Shown here in pieces: positions 1 through 11,900 of a DNA stretch of 64,000 nt. Source of the DNA: Hexactinellida sp. DTS-2022 (taxonomy: Eukaryota; Porifera; Hexactinellida); contig JAPNXP010000005.1 in the NCBI GenBank assembly GCA_028753945.1, positions 5,043,809 through 5,107,808 of the forward strand, read 5' to 3'. Position 1 is the stretch's first letter, and each line of letters begins with the position of its first letter. The position numbers and the translations under genes are program-made. A model generated the notes under the pieces. It had not been told where the DNA came from and searched no databases. It worked only from the letters and a program-made list of their open reading frames with translations.

Positions 1-745
1 GTGGTGGTAGAGATGTCTCACGACCAAAGGAATGTCGGTGTCCCTGCTCTCCCGTATCGGCTTGCCGTTGTCCATTGACTCCAGCACGGAGATGAGTCTA
101 GCGTGCTTCTGCACGTGTCTGGCCACGCTGTACAGGTGTCTACGGCATTGCGGTTAATCGCTATAAATAGAAGACGTGCTACGACTCACCTCGCACGCAC
201 GTGAGGGGGCAAGTTGCTCCAGGAGACATAGGCGGCTCTGGCAGCCTGGACAGCGACATCCACGTCCTCTGTGGTGCCCTGCACCGTCGTAGCCAGCCGG
301 GACCCGTTAACGGAGTTCCTGCTCTCGTACGAGTTCCGCTTGCCTTCTGGCATGTACCACTTCCCATTGATGAAGTGTCCGAATGACCTAAAGAGAATGC
401 TAATACAACAGTATGGTTAATGGCTATCTACCTCTTATGGTCGTCCAGCCAGGCCTCGGCCACGTTAGAGGCCTCTGGGGCGGGCCCGTACTCCAGGGTC
501 TTGAATATGTCGTGAATGGAGGGCTTGGCGGTGGAGGGGGAGGGGGGCAGCGCCGTCTTGGACTTCTTAGCCTCGGAGGCCTCCCCTTGTATGGCCAGGT
601 CGGGCTCGGCCTGGTTGTGTCCGTTGGCGGAGTGGGACTTCTCCCGCTTGCGGCCGCTCCTAGTGTGTCCGGTCTGCTCCTTGGAGCCCAGCTGCTGCGT
701 GTGGGAGCCGCCGCTAATCGGCGCCGGGACTGTAGTAGCAGACAT
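1..745 (-). CDS. ALDH16A1: ALDH16A1-like aldehyde dehydrogenase, N-terminal part (runs off window)
   Basis: Family 16 aldehyde dehydrogenase; in vertebrates this member carries two ALDH modules and is thought to be weakly active or non-catalytic. Only the first three exons are here: 432-745, 190-387 and 1-139, with introns of 44 and 50 nt and GT-AG borders; phases agree across both junctions. After a low-complexity Ser/Lys/Pro start the protein reads IFKTLEYGPAPE, then LDDHKRSFGHFINGKWY, then VARHVQKHARLISVLESM, a run I recognise as the start of ALDH16A1 (IF-x-ME/LEYGP and the GHxVNGKW region). The catalytic Cys region lies outside the window, so activity cannot be judged. The start at 745 lies 61 nt after the POLR2L stop, with a TTAG acceptor-like site 9 nt before the ATG, consistent with a downstream operon gene. 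Confidence 0.85.
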
Positions 746-806
746 GATAACTCTAATTATATTACGTCACAAGCAAGGTAACACAAAGCACAAATCAATA
801 ATCAAA

Positions 807-1034
<228 letters not shown>

Positions 1035-1100
1035 CTAAGCTATTGGTTAATGCAATGCATGAAATAAGTGAGATAAGTATAGTATAATGACGTAAGAGAG

Positions 1101-4100
1101 TTATAGCCTGAGGTGGTACACGGGCCGCGTGGGGTCCGCGGGCAGCAGCGGGAGGGCCAGCCGGTCCGTGTCCGACCTGAGGAGGATGGCCTGTCTGAGG
1201 GCCAGCTGCAGGGAGCTCTTCAGGGCGGGGTCGGCCGACTGGCTCTTGAGAGATTGGTACTGGTCGGTGAGGGACCGGAACTGGTCCAGATAGGCCCCCA
1301 TCTGGGGCGGGGCCGGCTTAGGCAGAGAGGGTCTCTCTCTGGGACGAGCCGCCTTGGGGAGACAGGGGGCAGACTGCACAGCGGGGATGGGGGGCAGGGA
1401 GAGGGAGGTGGGGGTGCGTCTGGCCGGCCTCTGTCTGGGCAGGTTCCGAGAGGCCCTGAGACTGGTGCTGCCCCTAGCGGCTGCCTCCTTGGCCTCGGCC
1501 TCCCGCTCCTTGATGCGCTGCAGAATGAGTGCGTACGCCGCCTTCTCTGCCTGCAGTCTCGCTCTAAGCACTTCGTAGGACACCGCGTGCTTCTGCCGCG
1601 CGGCTATAAGGGCCCGCCAGTGCCGCTGCAGGACCGTGGCGGCTCTGGCCCGCGTCCGCGCCTGGAGGCCCCGCATCCGGTGGAACCGGCGCCTGCCCAG
1701 ATAGCCCCGGAGGTGCGGACGCAGGAACTGGGCCCAGAAGCGCCGCCTCTGTCCCTGTCGCTTGCGGCGCAGCAGCAGTCGGTAGCGCAGCTGCAGGAGA
1801 CTAGCCGCTCTGTGGTGAGCGCCGCCGCGGGTCCGGGCGCCCAGAGAGACGAGCAGACGAGTGACGTCGGGTTGCTGGGTCTGCAGGGAGAGGTCCAGAG
1901 GGGTGAGACCCAGGTGACAGGCGTCCACAGCAGCGCCGTGAGAGAGCAGCAGCTGGCAGCAGGGCAGCGAGGAGAGGGAGATAGCCAGGTGCAGGAGAGG
2001 GGACCCGTCGGGACACGGCGTGTTCGCTGAGTACCCGAAGTCAAGCACAGTCTCAAAAGTATCTACAATGCGGTTATAATAACTATAACAGAACGGGATA
2101 AAGCTCGCCACTCACTAATGAAGTCTCTCTCCACAGCTAACACCACGGCCGGTATCGCCCTGAAGTGATCCGAGTCGAAGCGGGCTCCCCTCGCCAGGAG
2201 GGCGCGCACAGTTCCGGAGCTGCCGAGGGAAATGGCGAAGTGCAGAGGGGACCATCTCTGTCGGTCCGGGACGTTCAGGTCAATTCCCGCCTGCCCGAGA
2301 AGCAGATCCAGACAGGAGAGGTGGGTGTGAATAACCGCGAGGTGGAGGGGAGTGCGGCCCTCTCCGTTCTGATGGTTGAGGAACAAGCTGGAGAGAGGGT
2401 GCGACAAGAAGAACTCGGTCAACTCTGCATTCCCGGTGCCGGCCGCGTAGTGAAGGAGAGAGTTCTGGGAGAGATCTGGCTTGTTGAGGAGGTCGGGAGA
2501 TATCTCGGAGAAGAGCTTAACTATCTGAAAAGCAGAATATCTACAGACCTAAGCAGAGGGGTATTATAGTACCTCGTTCCTGCCGAGAATAGCCGCGTAG
2601 GCGAGAGGAGAGCGCAGGTGTTTGTCGAATGAGTCAACAGAACACTTGTGGCCCAAGAGCTCTCTGACCAGATCGAGACTGCCCGTCAGAGCTGCAATGT
2701 GCAGGGGGGTAACACCGGAGGCAGAAGGAATGTGGTATAGCGGGGAGAAGTCGGGCCTGGGTCTGATCCTGGGGTCCTCCGAGAAGAGAGCGGTCGCGGG
2801 GGCGGTGGGAGAGGGGCAGAGAGAGAGGAAGTGCACCAGGTTGTGTCCCTCTCTGTCCTGTGCGTACAGAGACGCTCCTTTCGCTTGCAGCAGCTGCAGC
2901 AGATCTGTCCTGCCCAGAGCTAAGCACAGTGGATACGGCGTATTTAACTACTGCTTTAGTTAAGCACCGCAATACGATACCTGCTGCGTAGTGCATAGCA
3001 GTGGCTCCCGCGCAGTCCCTGGCCGAGAGGAGAGCCCTGCAGTCCGAGGAGCGCAGCAACAGCTGGGCTGTCTCGTGGCTGCCGCAGAGACAAGCGGCGT
3101 GCAGCGAGCTCCTGCCGAGCGGACCAGGGATGGCTGGGTTGGAGCCAGCGCGCAGCAACAAGCGCACACACGGGAAATGCCCGAGAGAAGCGGCCTCAAA
3201 CAGAGGGGAGTGCTCCAGTGAGTTGTGAACATCCACAGCCCCCTGTCTGTAGCACAATAATAAGCTTAACAAGAGAGACTAGCACCCACCTAGAAGCGGA
3301 CTGGTGTAACAGCAGGTTTAGGAGCCGTCTGTCTCCCACGCGACAGCAGAGGTGTATGGGCGTGTCTCCCCTCTCGTCTCTGCAGCCCGTGTCTGCCCCT
3401 CTGCTCAGCAGCAGTCTACACACACGATACAACACACGCCGGGATAAGAGATAAAGCTACCTGAGAGTGTTGCGGTCTCGCACCAGCACGGCCCAGTGCA
3501 GCGCTGTACGGCCCTGTCCGTCGCGGGAGTTGACGGAGGCTCCGGCGAGCAGCAGTGAGCGCAGACAGACCGGGGACCCGTGCGAGAAGAGGGCGGACAG
3601 TCCCAGCGCCGTGAGACGCGGGTGTGTGGGGATAGCCGTGTCAGCTGTGTCCTCGTCAGAGCTCGGAGAGAGGGCCAGGGGCTCGTCTAGGTCCAGCTGT
3701 CCCTCCTGCAGCACTGCCTGTGGGATTAAGTATTAATAACTGTTATAGAGTATTGCGCGTGACAGTACCTGGAGGGCCGGCGGGCTGTTGAGGCGGAGAG
3801 AGACGGCCAGCTGCTGCTGGAGCGCGTCAGGCGAGTCCGCGCTGAGCTCGGGTCCGGGAAGGGAGTCCCCCTCCAACAGCTGAGTCTCCTCCAGCTGCGA
3901 CACGAGACGGGAGGTCTTCCTGTCCAGGTAGTCAGTGGGAGAGACGGCGCGCGCGCCCTCGTAGTGCTCTATAAGGTCGGGCGGGTGCAGGGAGGGCGTG
4001 AGGGAGACGCAGTGAGGGGGCGGAGCCGCGCCCCGCTCCAGGACGAACTCGAGGAGCTCGTGGAAGGAGGACAGCCCGGGGGAGACAGCCTGGCCGCGCG

Positions 4101-4167
4101 GAAAGGGACTCTCTGGGATGGAGCGGGAGCAGAAGGAGAGAACTCCGCTGTAAGCAGGCGCTGACAT
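1101..4167 (-). CDS. INVS: Inversin-like ankyrin-repeat and IQ-motif protein
   Basis: Seven exons by hand: 3769-4167, 3461-3717, 3290-3415, about 2981-3246, 2573-2919, 2116-2524 and 1101-2062. The total of 2766 nt gives 921 residues (vertebrate inversin is about 1065). Introns are 43-61 nt. From about residue 140 to 680 there is a chain of ankyrin repeats (for example GRTALHWAVLVRD, GDTPIHLCCRVGDR, SPLFEAASLGHFP, GVTPLHIAALTGS, GRTPLHLAVIHTHL, GSPLLHLAISLSS). A basic IQ-like region follows near 683-757 (RGYLGRRRFHRM, ATVLQRHWRALIAAR), then a Ser/Pro/Arg-rich tail. Ankyrin repeats followed by IQ motifs is the order of inversin/nephrocystin-2, a ciliary base protein that switches Wnt to planar-polarity signalling. 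Another ankyrin-IQ protein is possible. A CACTTAG acceptor-like site ends 3 nt before the ATG. Confidence 0.65.
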
Positions 4168-4245
4168 CCGCTAAGTGCAGGGAATGTATCAACTAATCGA
4201 ATCGTAGCATTATGAAAATATATAAAATCAGCAATAGCTCTGGGG

Positions 4246-5769
4246 TCAGAAGAACCACTTGTAGCACTGGTAGAGTCTCAGCTTCAACAGAGTCCACTCG
4301 GCCCGCAGCGAGATCAGATAGGAGCGGGGCCAGCTGGGCTCCTGCTGCGCCTCGTACCTCCCCAGGATGCTCACGCACTCCTTAGCCAGAGAGAGGTAGT
4401 AGCTCTCGCGACGCGGCACGCCCAGGGACGCCTCCACGTGGGCCAGGAGGTCGTTGGTCTTGAACACCATTATCATCTCCCGCGGCACGCTCTGCAGCAC
4501 CTGCGTTATCTCGTTGAACATGCCCATGGCGCGCTTGGTGATCAGACTCTCCTCCTCGGATGTCCGCGGCGCGTTGAGCTTCCCGTCGGCTATGGTCTCC
4601 CAGGAGCGCTGCGTGAGCACCGAGGCCATTATCCGGTGCAGCTGCGGGACCCCCATGTCCGAGCAGGCCCGCTCCACCCCCGGCATGTCTCCGTCTATGA
4701 GCGCCTTCCACAGACGGCAGTAGCTGATGCGCAGCTGCTCGCTCACATCCACGTACAGTCCGTGGTCCAGCAAGATCAGCTGTGGCCCCGAGGGCGTGGC
4801 TCTCACGAGCACATTCCCCGGGTGGGGGTCGCAATGCACCCACCCGCGGCGAAAGAACATGTCTCTGTAGAGCGCGTCCAGCTCGGTGACAACAGCCACG
4901 GGGTCTAGGCCGTGCCTTAGCATGTACTGCTTGTCGTCCAGACGGCCCCCCTCCACGAACTCCATGGTGAGCACGCGGGAGGTGGTCAGGTCCCAGTGGA
5001 TGCGCGGCGCGCGGATCGAGTCCCAGTGTCGGTAGGCGCAGGAGAAGCGATGGCAGTTGCGAGCCTCCAGAAAGAAGTTGAGCTCGTTGGGCAGGTTTCG
5101 CTGTATCTCCCGCACCAGCCACTGCAGGTGCAGGTCCGGGAATACCCAGTGCACAATGTCCACGAATAGTCCTATTGTCCGCATGTCTGTTTCCGAGTGG
5201 GCCTTGACCAGCGGGTGCTGCACCTTCACAGCCACGAGGGACCCGTCGGATCGCAGCCGCGCCTTGTGCACCTGGGCAAGCGAGGCCACGCCCAGCGGCT
5301 TCTCCTCGAAGTCCTCGAACAGGTCGGACACCTGTCTGCCCAGGTCTGCCTGGATGAGCGCGTGGAGACTGGAGAGGGGCGAGTAGGGGGCGTCCTCGTG
5401 GAATATCTTCATGGTCTGCACGTACTCGTGCGGCAGCACGTAGTCCAGCGCCCCGATGTGCTGCCCCACCTTAACGAAGAGACCGCCGTTCTTAAAGCAG
5501 AGCACCTTCAGCCGCTCTGCGGTCCGCCAGTGAATTTCAGACTGGACTTTCTCATAGTTGGGGTCCGTGTAAGCGGGGAGATTCAGTTTGTAGTCCGCTA
5601 CGATCTTAGCGACAGCCAGAGCAGCTCTCCCGAACCTCACTGCGCTGTAGGCGCTGGGATTCAGGAGATCAGAGGCGGGGTGGACTGTCCGTATCCAGAG
5701 GTACACTCCTGCTCCTGTGGCGGAGAGGAACAGGAGGGTGGGCACGGCCTTGTGACGTACAAAGCCCAT
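4246..5769 (-). CDS. ADCK1: ADCK1, mitochondrial ABC1/UbiB-family atypical kinase
   Basis: Single-exon 507-residue protein (human about 530). The N-terminus MGFVRHKAVPTLLFLSATGA with a hydrophobic stretch fits a mitochondrial targeting and membrane segment. The ABC1 hallmark KxGQ appears as GLFVKVGQHIGALDYVLP near residue 95-115. The nucleotide-binding Lys lies in VAVKVQHP, the catalytic loop is WVHCDPHPGNVLV, and the metal-binding motif is ILLDHGLYV, all typical of the UbiB fold. ADCK1 in flies and mammals acts in the mitochondrial inner membrane and intermembrane space on cristae and mitochondrial shape; this is family knowledge. The ATG is preceded 5 nt upstream by an ACTTAG acceptor-like site. 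A GC-rich NRF1-like palindrome sits about 100 bp upstream. The next gene (inversin-like) starts 78 nt past the stop. Confidence 0.93.
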   Translation of the reverse strand: MGFVRHKAVPTLLFLSATGAGVYLWIRTVHPASDLLNPSAYSAVRFGRAALAVAKIVADYKLNLPAYTDPNYEKVQSEIHWRTAERLKVLCFKNGGLFVKVGQHIGALDYVLPHEYVQTMKIFHEDAPYSPLSSLHALIQADLGRQVSDLFEDFEEKPLGVASLAQVHKARLRSDGSLVAVKVQHPLVKAHSETDMRTIGLFVDIVHWVFPDLHLQWLVREIQRNLPNELNFFLEARNCHRFSCAYRHWDSIRAPRIHWDLTTSRVLTMEFVEGGRLDDKQYMLRHGLDPVAVVTELDALYRDMFFRRGWVHCDPHPGNVLVRATPSGPQLILLDHGLYVDVSEQLRISYCRLWKALIDGDMPGVERACSDMGVPQLHRIMASVLTQRSWETIADGKLNAPRTSEEESLITKRAMGMFNEITQVLQSVPREMIMVFKTNDLLAHVEASLGVPRRESYYLSLAKECVSILGRYEAQQEPSWPRSYLISLRAEWTLLKLRLYQCYKWFF

Positions 5770-5872
5770 GGTTCTAAGTTATGGCTCTAACTACTGGCGG
5801 CATTCCCAAATAGATAAATACCGCATGGCGCAGCTTACAATTTTTGTTGCAAACAAGGAAGTAGTAAAAGTG

Positions 5873-5890
5873 CTGGGCGCATGCGCCCAG
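5873..5890. promoter_or_regulatory. NRF1-like palindrome upstream of ADCK1
   Basis: Perfect 18-bp palindrome CTGGGCGCATGCGCCCAG in otherwise AT-rich spacer between the Trio stop and the ADCK1 start. Its core GCGCATGCGC (5877-5886) fits the animal NRF1 consensus YGCGCAYGCGCR, a factor that drives nuclear genes for mitochondria. Flanks extend the inverted symmetry to about 36 nt with one mismatch and one bulge, so a transcript hairpin is an alternative reading. Whether it is bound is not known. Confidence 0.5.
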
Positions 5891-5994
5891 TACTTTACTA
5901 TTACTAGGAGCAATAGGATACAAAGACACAAGAAGATGGATAAAATCTGATAAAATAAGAATAAATAAGTTTGTAAGAACGAAAAGGAATACGG

Positions 5995-8900
5995 CTACAA
6001 GTAGTTTCTCTTTGAAATAATATTTTGTATTTCATCCTTAGTCAGGAGGGGAGAAATTGTAGATCCCACATAACTATTGAGCCATGCATGCGCTGCGGCC
6101 ATTTCCGCAGTCATTCGGAGCGCAGGGTTCACAACCATGGCTTGTTCAACAAACCTTTGTCCGTCTGCGCTGAGGCGGTTAGCCAGGAGCTGACACTTCT
6201 CCCTAATCACCGGCTCGTGGCCAGTTTGAGAGTGCGACAGGACTGTGCCTGTGGTTAGCAACAGACAGAGACAGCCGATACTCCACACGTCGCTCTGCGG
6301 AGTCACGCAGGCGCCCCTCAGAACCTCGGGGGCCACGAAGCCCCGGGCAGAGACCGAGAGGCTCGAGGCGGGCACGAGCTCTCCGCAGCGCCGGGCGAGA
6401 GAGAAATCAGTTATTTTGATGTCTCCCGCCTCTCCCACGAGCAGGCTCTCCGGCTCCAGGTTGCAGTGCGCGACCCCGAGACCGGACAGATACACTACCG
6501 CTTCCAGCAGCTGCGAAACTGTACGGACGAGCGAGGGCTGGGTCCAGTCGCGCTTATCATTAGAAAGGTACTGCAGCAGGTTGCCCCCAGGCATCCACTC
6601 AAGCACGAGAACGTAATGAGAGGGTGTGAAAAAGCGCGAGTTAAAGGACACAACCTTAGGATGTATCAGTTCCTTATGAAGGTCGGTTTCCCTTTTAAAG
6701 TCAATCTGAGAGCGCGAAGTGATCGGGGTGTACTTGGCTACGAATTGGCGGCCAGTCAGCCTCTCCTTACACAGCTTTATCGAAGCAGATCTGCCAACCT
6801 CTAACTCGCCACAAATGTCAAATGTTTGATTGAAAACGACCTCGTTTTCCTCCACTGGGTTAACCTCAAGACTCGGTACCAACAAGGGGGCTGTCGGCTC
6901 GGAGGGACAACTGATGCCTAGCTTACTCGAGGAAGACACTCTGTATTGGTACTCGCGTCCCTCCTCAAGGGAGGAGTCCACGAAAGCAGTCGTTTCAATG
7001 TTCTCTGCCAAGAGCTCCCACTTCCCGCTGGGACCTAACCGCTCCAAGTTGTAACTGACAGATTCCAACTTCTCGACACTTCCCTGCCAGGACACGAGAG
7101 CCTTCTTCTGAGTAATAAGAATCGACTGAGGAGATAGGGGCGCTGCAGGGGCCCCCTCTACTCTAAGGCAAACAGAAGCTTTGGAACTGCCCAGTCGATT
7201 AACGCCTGAGCAGCAGTAGACTCCTTGATGCTTGGGTTCAATCTTATCAATGGAAATGGTGGCTTGACCCTCATGATAGGATATACAGCACGCGAGACTC
7301 TCCTCAGACAACCTGACAGAGTTGTGTTCCCAGCTCAGGCTAGGGGTGGGGTCTCCAGAAATGTAGAAAGTAAGCTGAGCGCTCTTATCCAGCTGGGCAA
7401 TTATTTCCCCTACACTTGTAACAGTCGGTACACGCTCTGTGATGAGTGGAGAAATAAGCTGTCCCTCCTCCAGAACGAGGAACTGATCCTTAGTGGCTCT
7501 CAGCGCATCCTCTGTGCGTAGCCTGGCTACCAGTTGTCTGAGCGAGTCCCTGGAGAGCTGCGGCATCGGCCACGGGGAGTGCCCGGCGGATTGCGTGAGC
7601 TCTCGAATCCAGGGATGCGTTATGCAGCCAGCAGCTGTGAGTCGGACCTGTGAATCCAGGACCAGCAGCTGCTGAATGAAGTCTTGTGCTTCTTGCGAAA
7701 TATCTTGAAATACAGACTCCTGGAGCGAGTAGTTGCACGTCAGAATGTTGAGAGCGGTGTGAGAGAACTCGCGAGATTCCGCGAAGAAGGGACTTACCCC
7801 TGTTAGGATAATGTAGCAGAGCACGCCTAATGCCCACATGTCCACTTGGCCGGACAGTTTCAGGTCTTCCAAGGCTTCGGGAGAAGTGAATTCAGTCGAG
7901 AGAGGCACGGTTATTGGAGAAAATCCATCGAATTGAAAGGCGGAACCAAAGTCAGCAAGCTTTACCTGCGGAGGCTCTGTACAAGTGGTTAAGATGTTGG
8001 AAGGCCGCAAGTCGTTATGAGCAATAGAGAGTTGGTGGAGATGTCGGATGGCCAGCAGCAACTGGTGAATGTAGCTAACTGCCACTGCCTCTGTTAAGAG
8101 GTCTTCTGATACAATTCTATCCAGCAGAGGCACCCCAGAGATCAGCTCCATTACGAGGCGCTCCGAATCAGGCAGCCCCTCCAGCTCTATCAGCTCTACG
8201 ATATTAGGATGCTTCAGGGAAGATAGTATAGAGGCTTCGTACTGTAAGGGCTTTTTAGATTCAGGACTGACTCGCTGTACTTTTGCTGCTAGACTCCTCT
8301 TACTGCCTTTAGCAGAACAAGCATAGACGATGGCAAATCTACCTCGTCCGATTTCCTCCGAGAATACATACGAACTAGTTGGCAGGCACTCATCCTCCGA
8401 GAGGTCAGTGTCGCTACTAAACCTGCCGGCGCCAGCGCCCGCGGACAGCACCTTGTGTAGCGTGTAGAGAGAGATGGGGAGGGAGGGGGGGCTGGGCTCA
8501 CTGCTGCCGAGTTTGTTCGCAGCTGTGACTCTGAACTGATATATCAGCTTATGAGAGAGGCTCTTGATGGTGATGTTGGTTTTGTTGGAGGGACACTCGC
8601 CGGCTTTACTCCAGGCCATATCTCCAGTGTGTGACTCTATAACATAGTTTATTATCGGGTTATTCCCGTCAAAGCTAGGGGGGACCCACTTGAGCTTTAC
8701 AGAGTGTGAAGATGTCTTCACGGCTTGGGGAGAGGACGGCTGAGCGGGAGGGCCACGAATTGTAACCAAGGAACATTTGGAAGTTACACCAATGTTATTT
8801 TTGACAAGGCACGTGTAGGAACCCGAGTGTGAAAACTCGCACTTGTCTATTCGCAACTTGCTGCTGACATGCGAAGTAATTATAAGAACCGTTTCCTCGG

Positions 8901-11900
8901 ATTCGCTGAGGATAGGAGTATCTCCATGTGTCCATTGGACAAGGAAGGGGGGCGGGTTACTGGCGAAGCGGCAGGTCAATGTGAGTGGCTTGCGAATCCA
9001 GAAGGAGTGCTCTGAGGGCAGCTGTACGATTCTGGGTGCCAGCGGCGAGGTAGTATGTCCTGAGTTGAAGGGCTGTGTGGCGTACTGGGATGTAGGAGTT
9101 TTGGGAAAGGGAACCGTTTTCGTATCTCTATTCTCTGTGTGCTCTTGACGAATGCGAGGAGGGTCGTTGAGAGAGAAAGCTCTCCTTCGAGCAAAACTGT
9201 CCATTCGGAATAGCCCTTTCCTGCAAGTCATAGTGAGATGCTGCAATACAGAAGCATCCAGGGGAGTTGACTCGATCTGAGAGGAAAGAGAGTCCAACCA
9301 GAGTTTGTGAGACTCGGTGCACTTGCATTTGAGCAGGAGGCGTTCTCCAGCATTCAGTTGTATGGTATTGGGATGGTCAGAACTCGGTTTGACATCATAA
9401 TAGTCAGAACATTGGAGAAAGTCTTTCAGATAATAGTTCTCCTTCCCTCCTGGAAATTGTTTCTTTTTTGAGAAGAGCAGAGTCTTTGGGAAGAGGAACA
9501 CCTGTCTCTCTTTCAGCGCATGTCTGGTACCGAACTGAACCAGAAATGAGTCAGACAGGATACAAGGGCCTCCTAGAGAATGTTTGTGCTCAAACTCCAG
9601 CATCAAGTAGTGAATACGAGTGTTAGCTTCCCGAAGAATGTCCTTCGTCAGTTCAATCGCAGGCTCCAGTTTGGGCAGGTGCTGCTCCGCCCGAATTGAG
9701 TATTTGAGCATATCTTGCAAGATGAGAGGGTACTTAGTAATCCTGTGGAGCGGGCGAATTAAATAGTCAGCCAGAGTCTGCTTAGCTCTCTTAGGGACAC
9801 TTCTCTCTATTTCTTCTATCTGAGCGCTGAACTCCCTCATCGGAGCCTCCATTTTATGTCTCTGCTCGATATAATCTACGTACAACTTGAGACTCTCCTT
9901 TTGGGAGATGAAGCACTCTCCGAGGTTTTCAGGGTGAGACTGGCACATGCGTAAAACAGGGAGAAAGATACTGCGATGGAAAATATGTAGACGAGCGATC
10001 AGATCGAATAGTTCAGTGCATAATATCCGTAGCTGACTCGGGACTTCCTTTCTTCTAAAAGCCTCGGGGTAGTGGGAGAGAGAATACGCGAGGTCCTGTA
10101 CATACTCTTGCTCTGTTGAGACCAGCTCGTCAATAACGAGAGCGCTCTTCTCGAGAGCAGACAGATTGGGAGCGTTGAGAGCCGCAGAGTACTCTTCCAT
10201 CCCAACACTGTCAGGAGAGGTGTGGAAAGACCTGACCTGACTGAGCACAGGAAAGTCAGAGGGGACACTGCTGTCTTGGCTGTCATACGACTTTACGAAT
10301 TGGTGAGTCAGGACCACTGGCTGCGACAGAGAGCTCTTATGCGAAATGGAAGGCGAGAAGTTATCCTCGAAAGAAGACAGCTCTAGACACGAATCAGGGA
10401 CTAGTCCCTCCTCTCCCGTTTGAGATCTGCACATCACCCAGCCTGTCCCCTCGGTGTAGAGAACCTCTAAGCGAGTGCCCACACGCACGGTGAGAAGGTC
10501 GGGTTCATCCGCCTCGAAATCCTTAAGCACATTCACCATCATGGTATCGTTCTGGTGTTCAGGGGGATTGCTGCTGCTCCGGCTGCCCCGTGGCTGTAGC
10601 GGAAAGCTAGAAGCCGAGCAGGCAGGAGAGGAAGCCAGCTCCAGGTAGCTAGCTTGCTCCTTCAACCGCTCCCACTGTTGGTCCGATATCTCTATCTGTG
10701 TGTCGTGCTCCTCGACTGACTGAGCGTCGAGAGAGACGAGGGACCTACTGGGGTCTGTTGAGAGATGCTCGGCTTCAGAATAGCTTAATTCTATAGTTTC
10801 ACTTTTGAGCCTCCTTTGAACTGGACTGAGAGAGAACTCGCTAATTTGTGCAACTTCCGAGCGCCCTCTGCTCCTGACAGCTGCGCGCGCCGACTTCACG
10901 AGGAGGAGGTACGGCAGCTGCCTCTCAGGCTCCAACTCGAAAGGACTGACAAACTTGCTAACTAGCCAAAGAGTGGCATCTGATTCAGTGTCCAGAACAA
11001 CAACGCGATCTCCTGACCTGAAGGGACAGCTATCTTCCATGCTGGAGAGGTCATCCTCCGTGCTGTAGTCGGAGAGCAGCGTGTACACGTGCGAGAAGTC
11101 CACGTGCTGACATCCAGACAGGATTAGAGACGGGTCTTGTGAATAAACAGAGTCAGAGAACATGGAGGAACTAGCCCAACTAGGTCGATGGGGAGAAATA
11201 TCTTTGAGATGCGAGGCGGGGATAAGGCCCTCCTCGCGGATTGACCCGACAACAGACACTAACCACACGTCGCCCTGACTCTTGTTAAGGACGCGAACTC
11301 TCTGACCCTTCATCAGTTTGAGAAAGAGACCAGAGCTAGTGGGCTCAAAGTTCTCAGTAACTTCGAACATGTCTTGTGGAGGAGAGGCCGCCCTAGATGG
11401 ATTGTCGCTGATAGGAAGCACAACACCGTGATACTCTGCTAGCAGCTTTAACATCCCTTCGACCCATTTGTTCTTAATCTCTGGGGTCTTTGCTAGTATG
11501 GAAAAAGATTTAAGTTCTGACTTTGAGAAGAGAGAAACTCTAAACTTCGATGAAACATCAGCGTATCCAAAAGTTAGGAAACATTCAGTGAGCTTGAAAG
11601 TTTCTCGGAAAACATAGGTGTCGTTAGAATGAGATTTGTGAATAACGTCACAGAACACGATCAGTTCTGGAGTCAAAAATATTCTGTATTCCCTTGCGTT
11701 TTTCTCTTTGAAGCCGAATGTTGCATAGAATGCGTCTTGTAGAAGTATCTCCTTCTCCTTCACTGAATGTTTGCACTCGCTAACGAAGCTCCAATGCAAT
11801 GCGTTGTCCGCAGAAGTCGGGATCCAATGCAGCAGGTTTAGTGTTGAGTCTAAGGAAGGCGCGTAGGGCGAGCGAGAAGTAATGGCGTAGTCTAGGAGGT

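Noticed and set aside
1113..2030. Long plus-strand ORFs opposite the inversin-like, ADCK1, MEX3, KSR, DENND2 and SSU72 genes
   Set aside because: They are antisense shadows of GC-rich exons; the minus frames carry recognisable domains, the plus frames do not.
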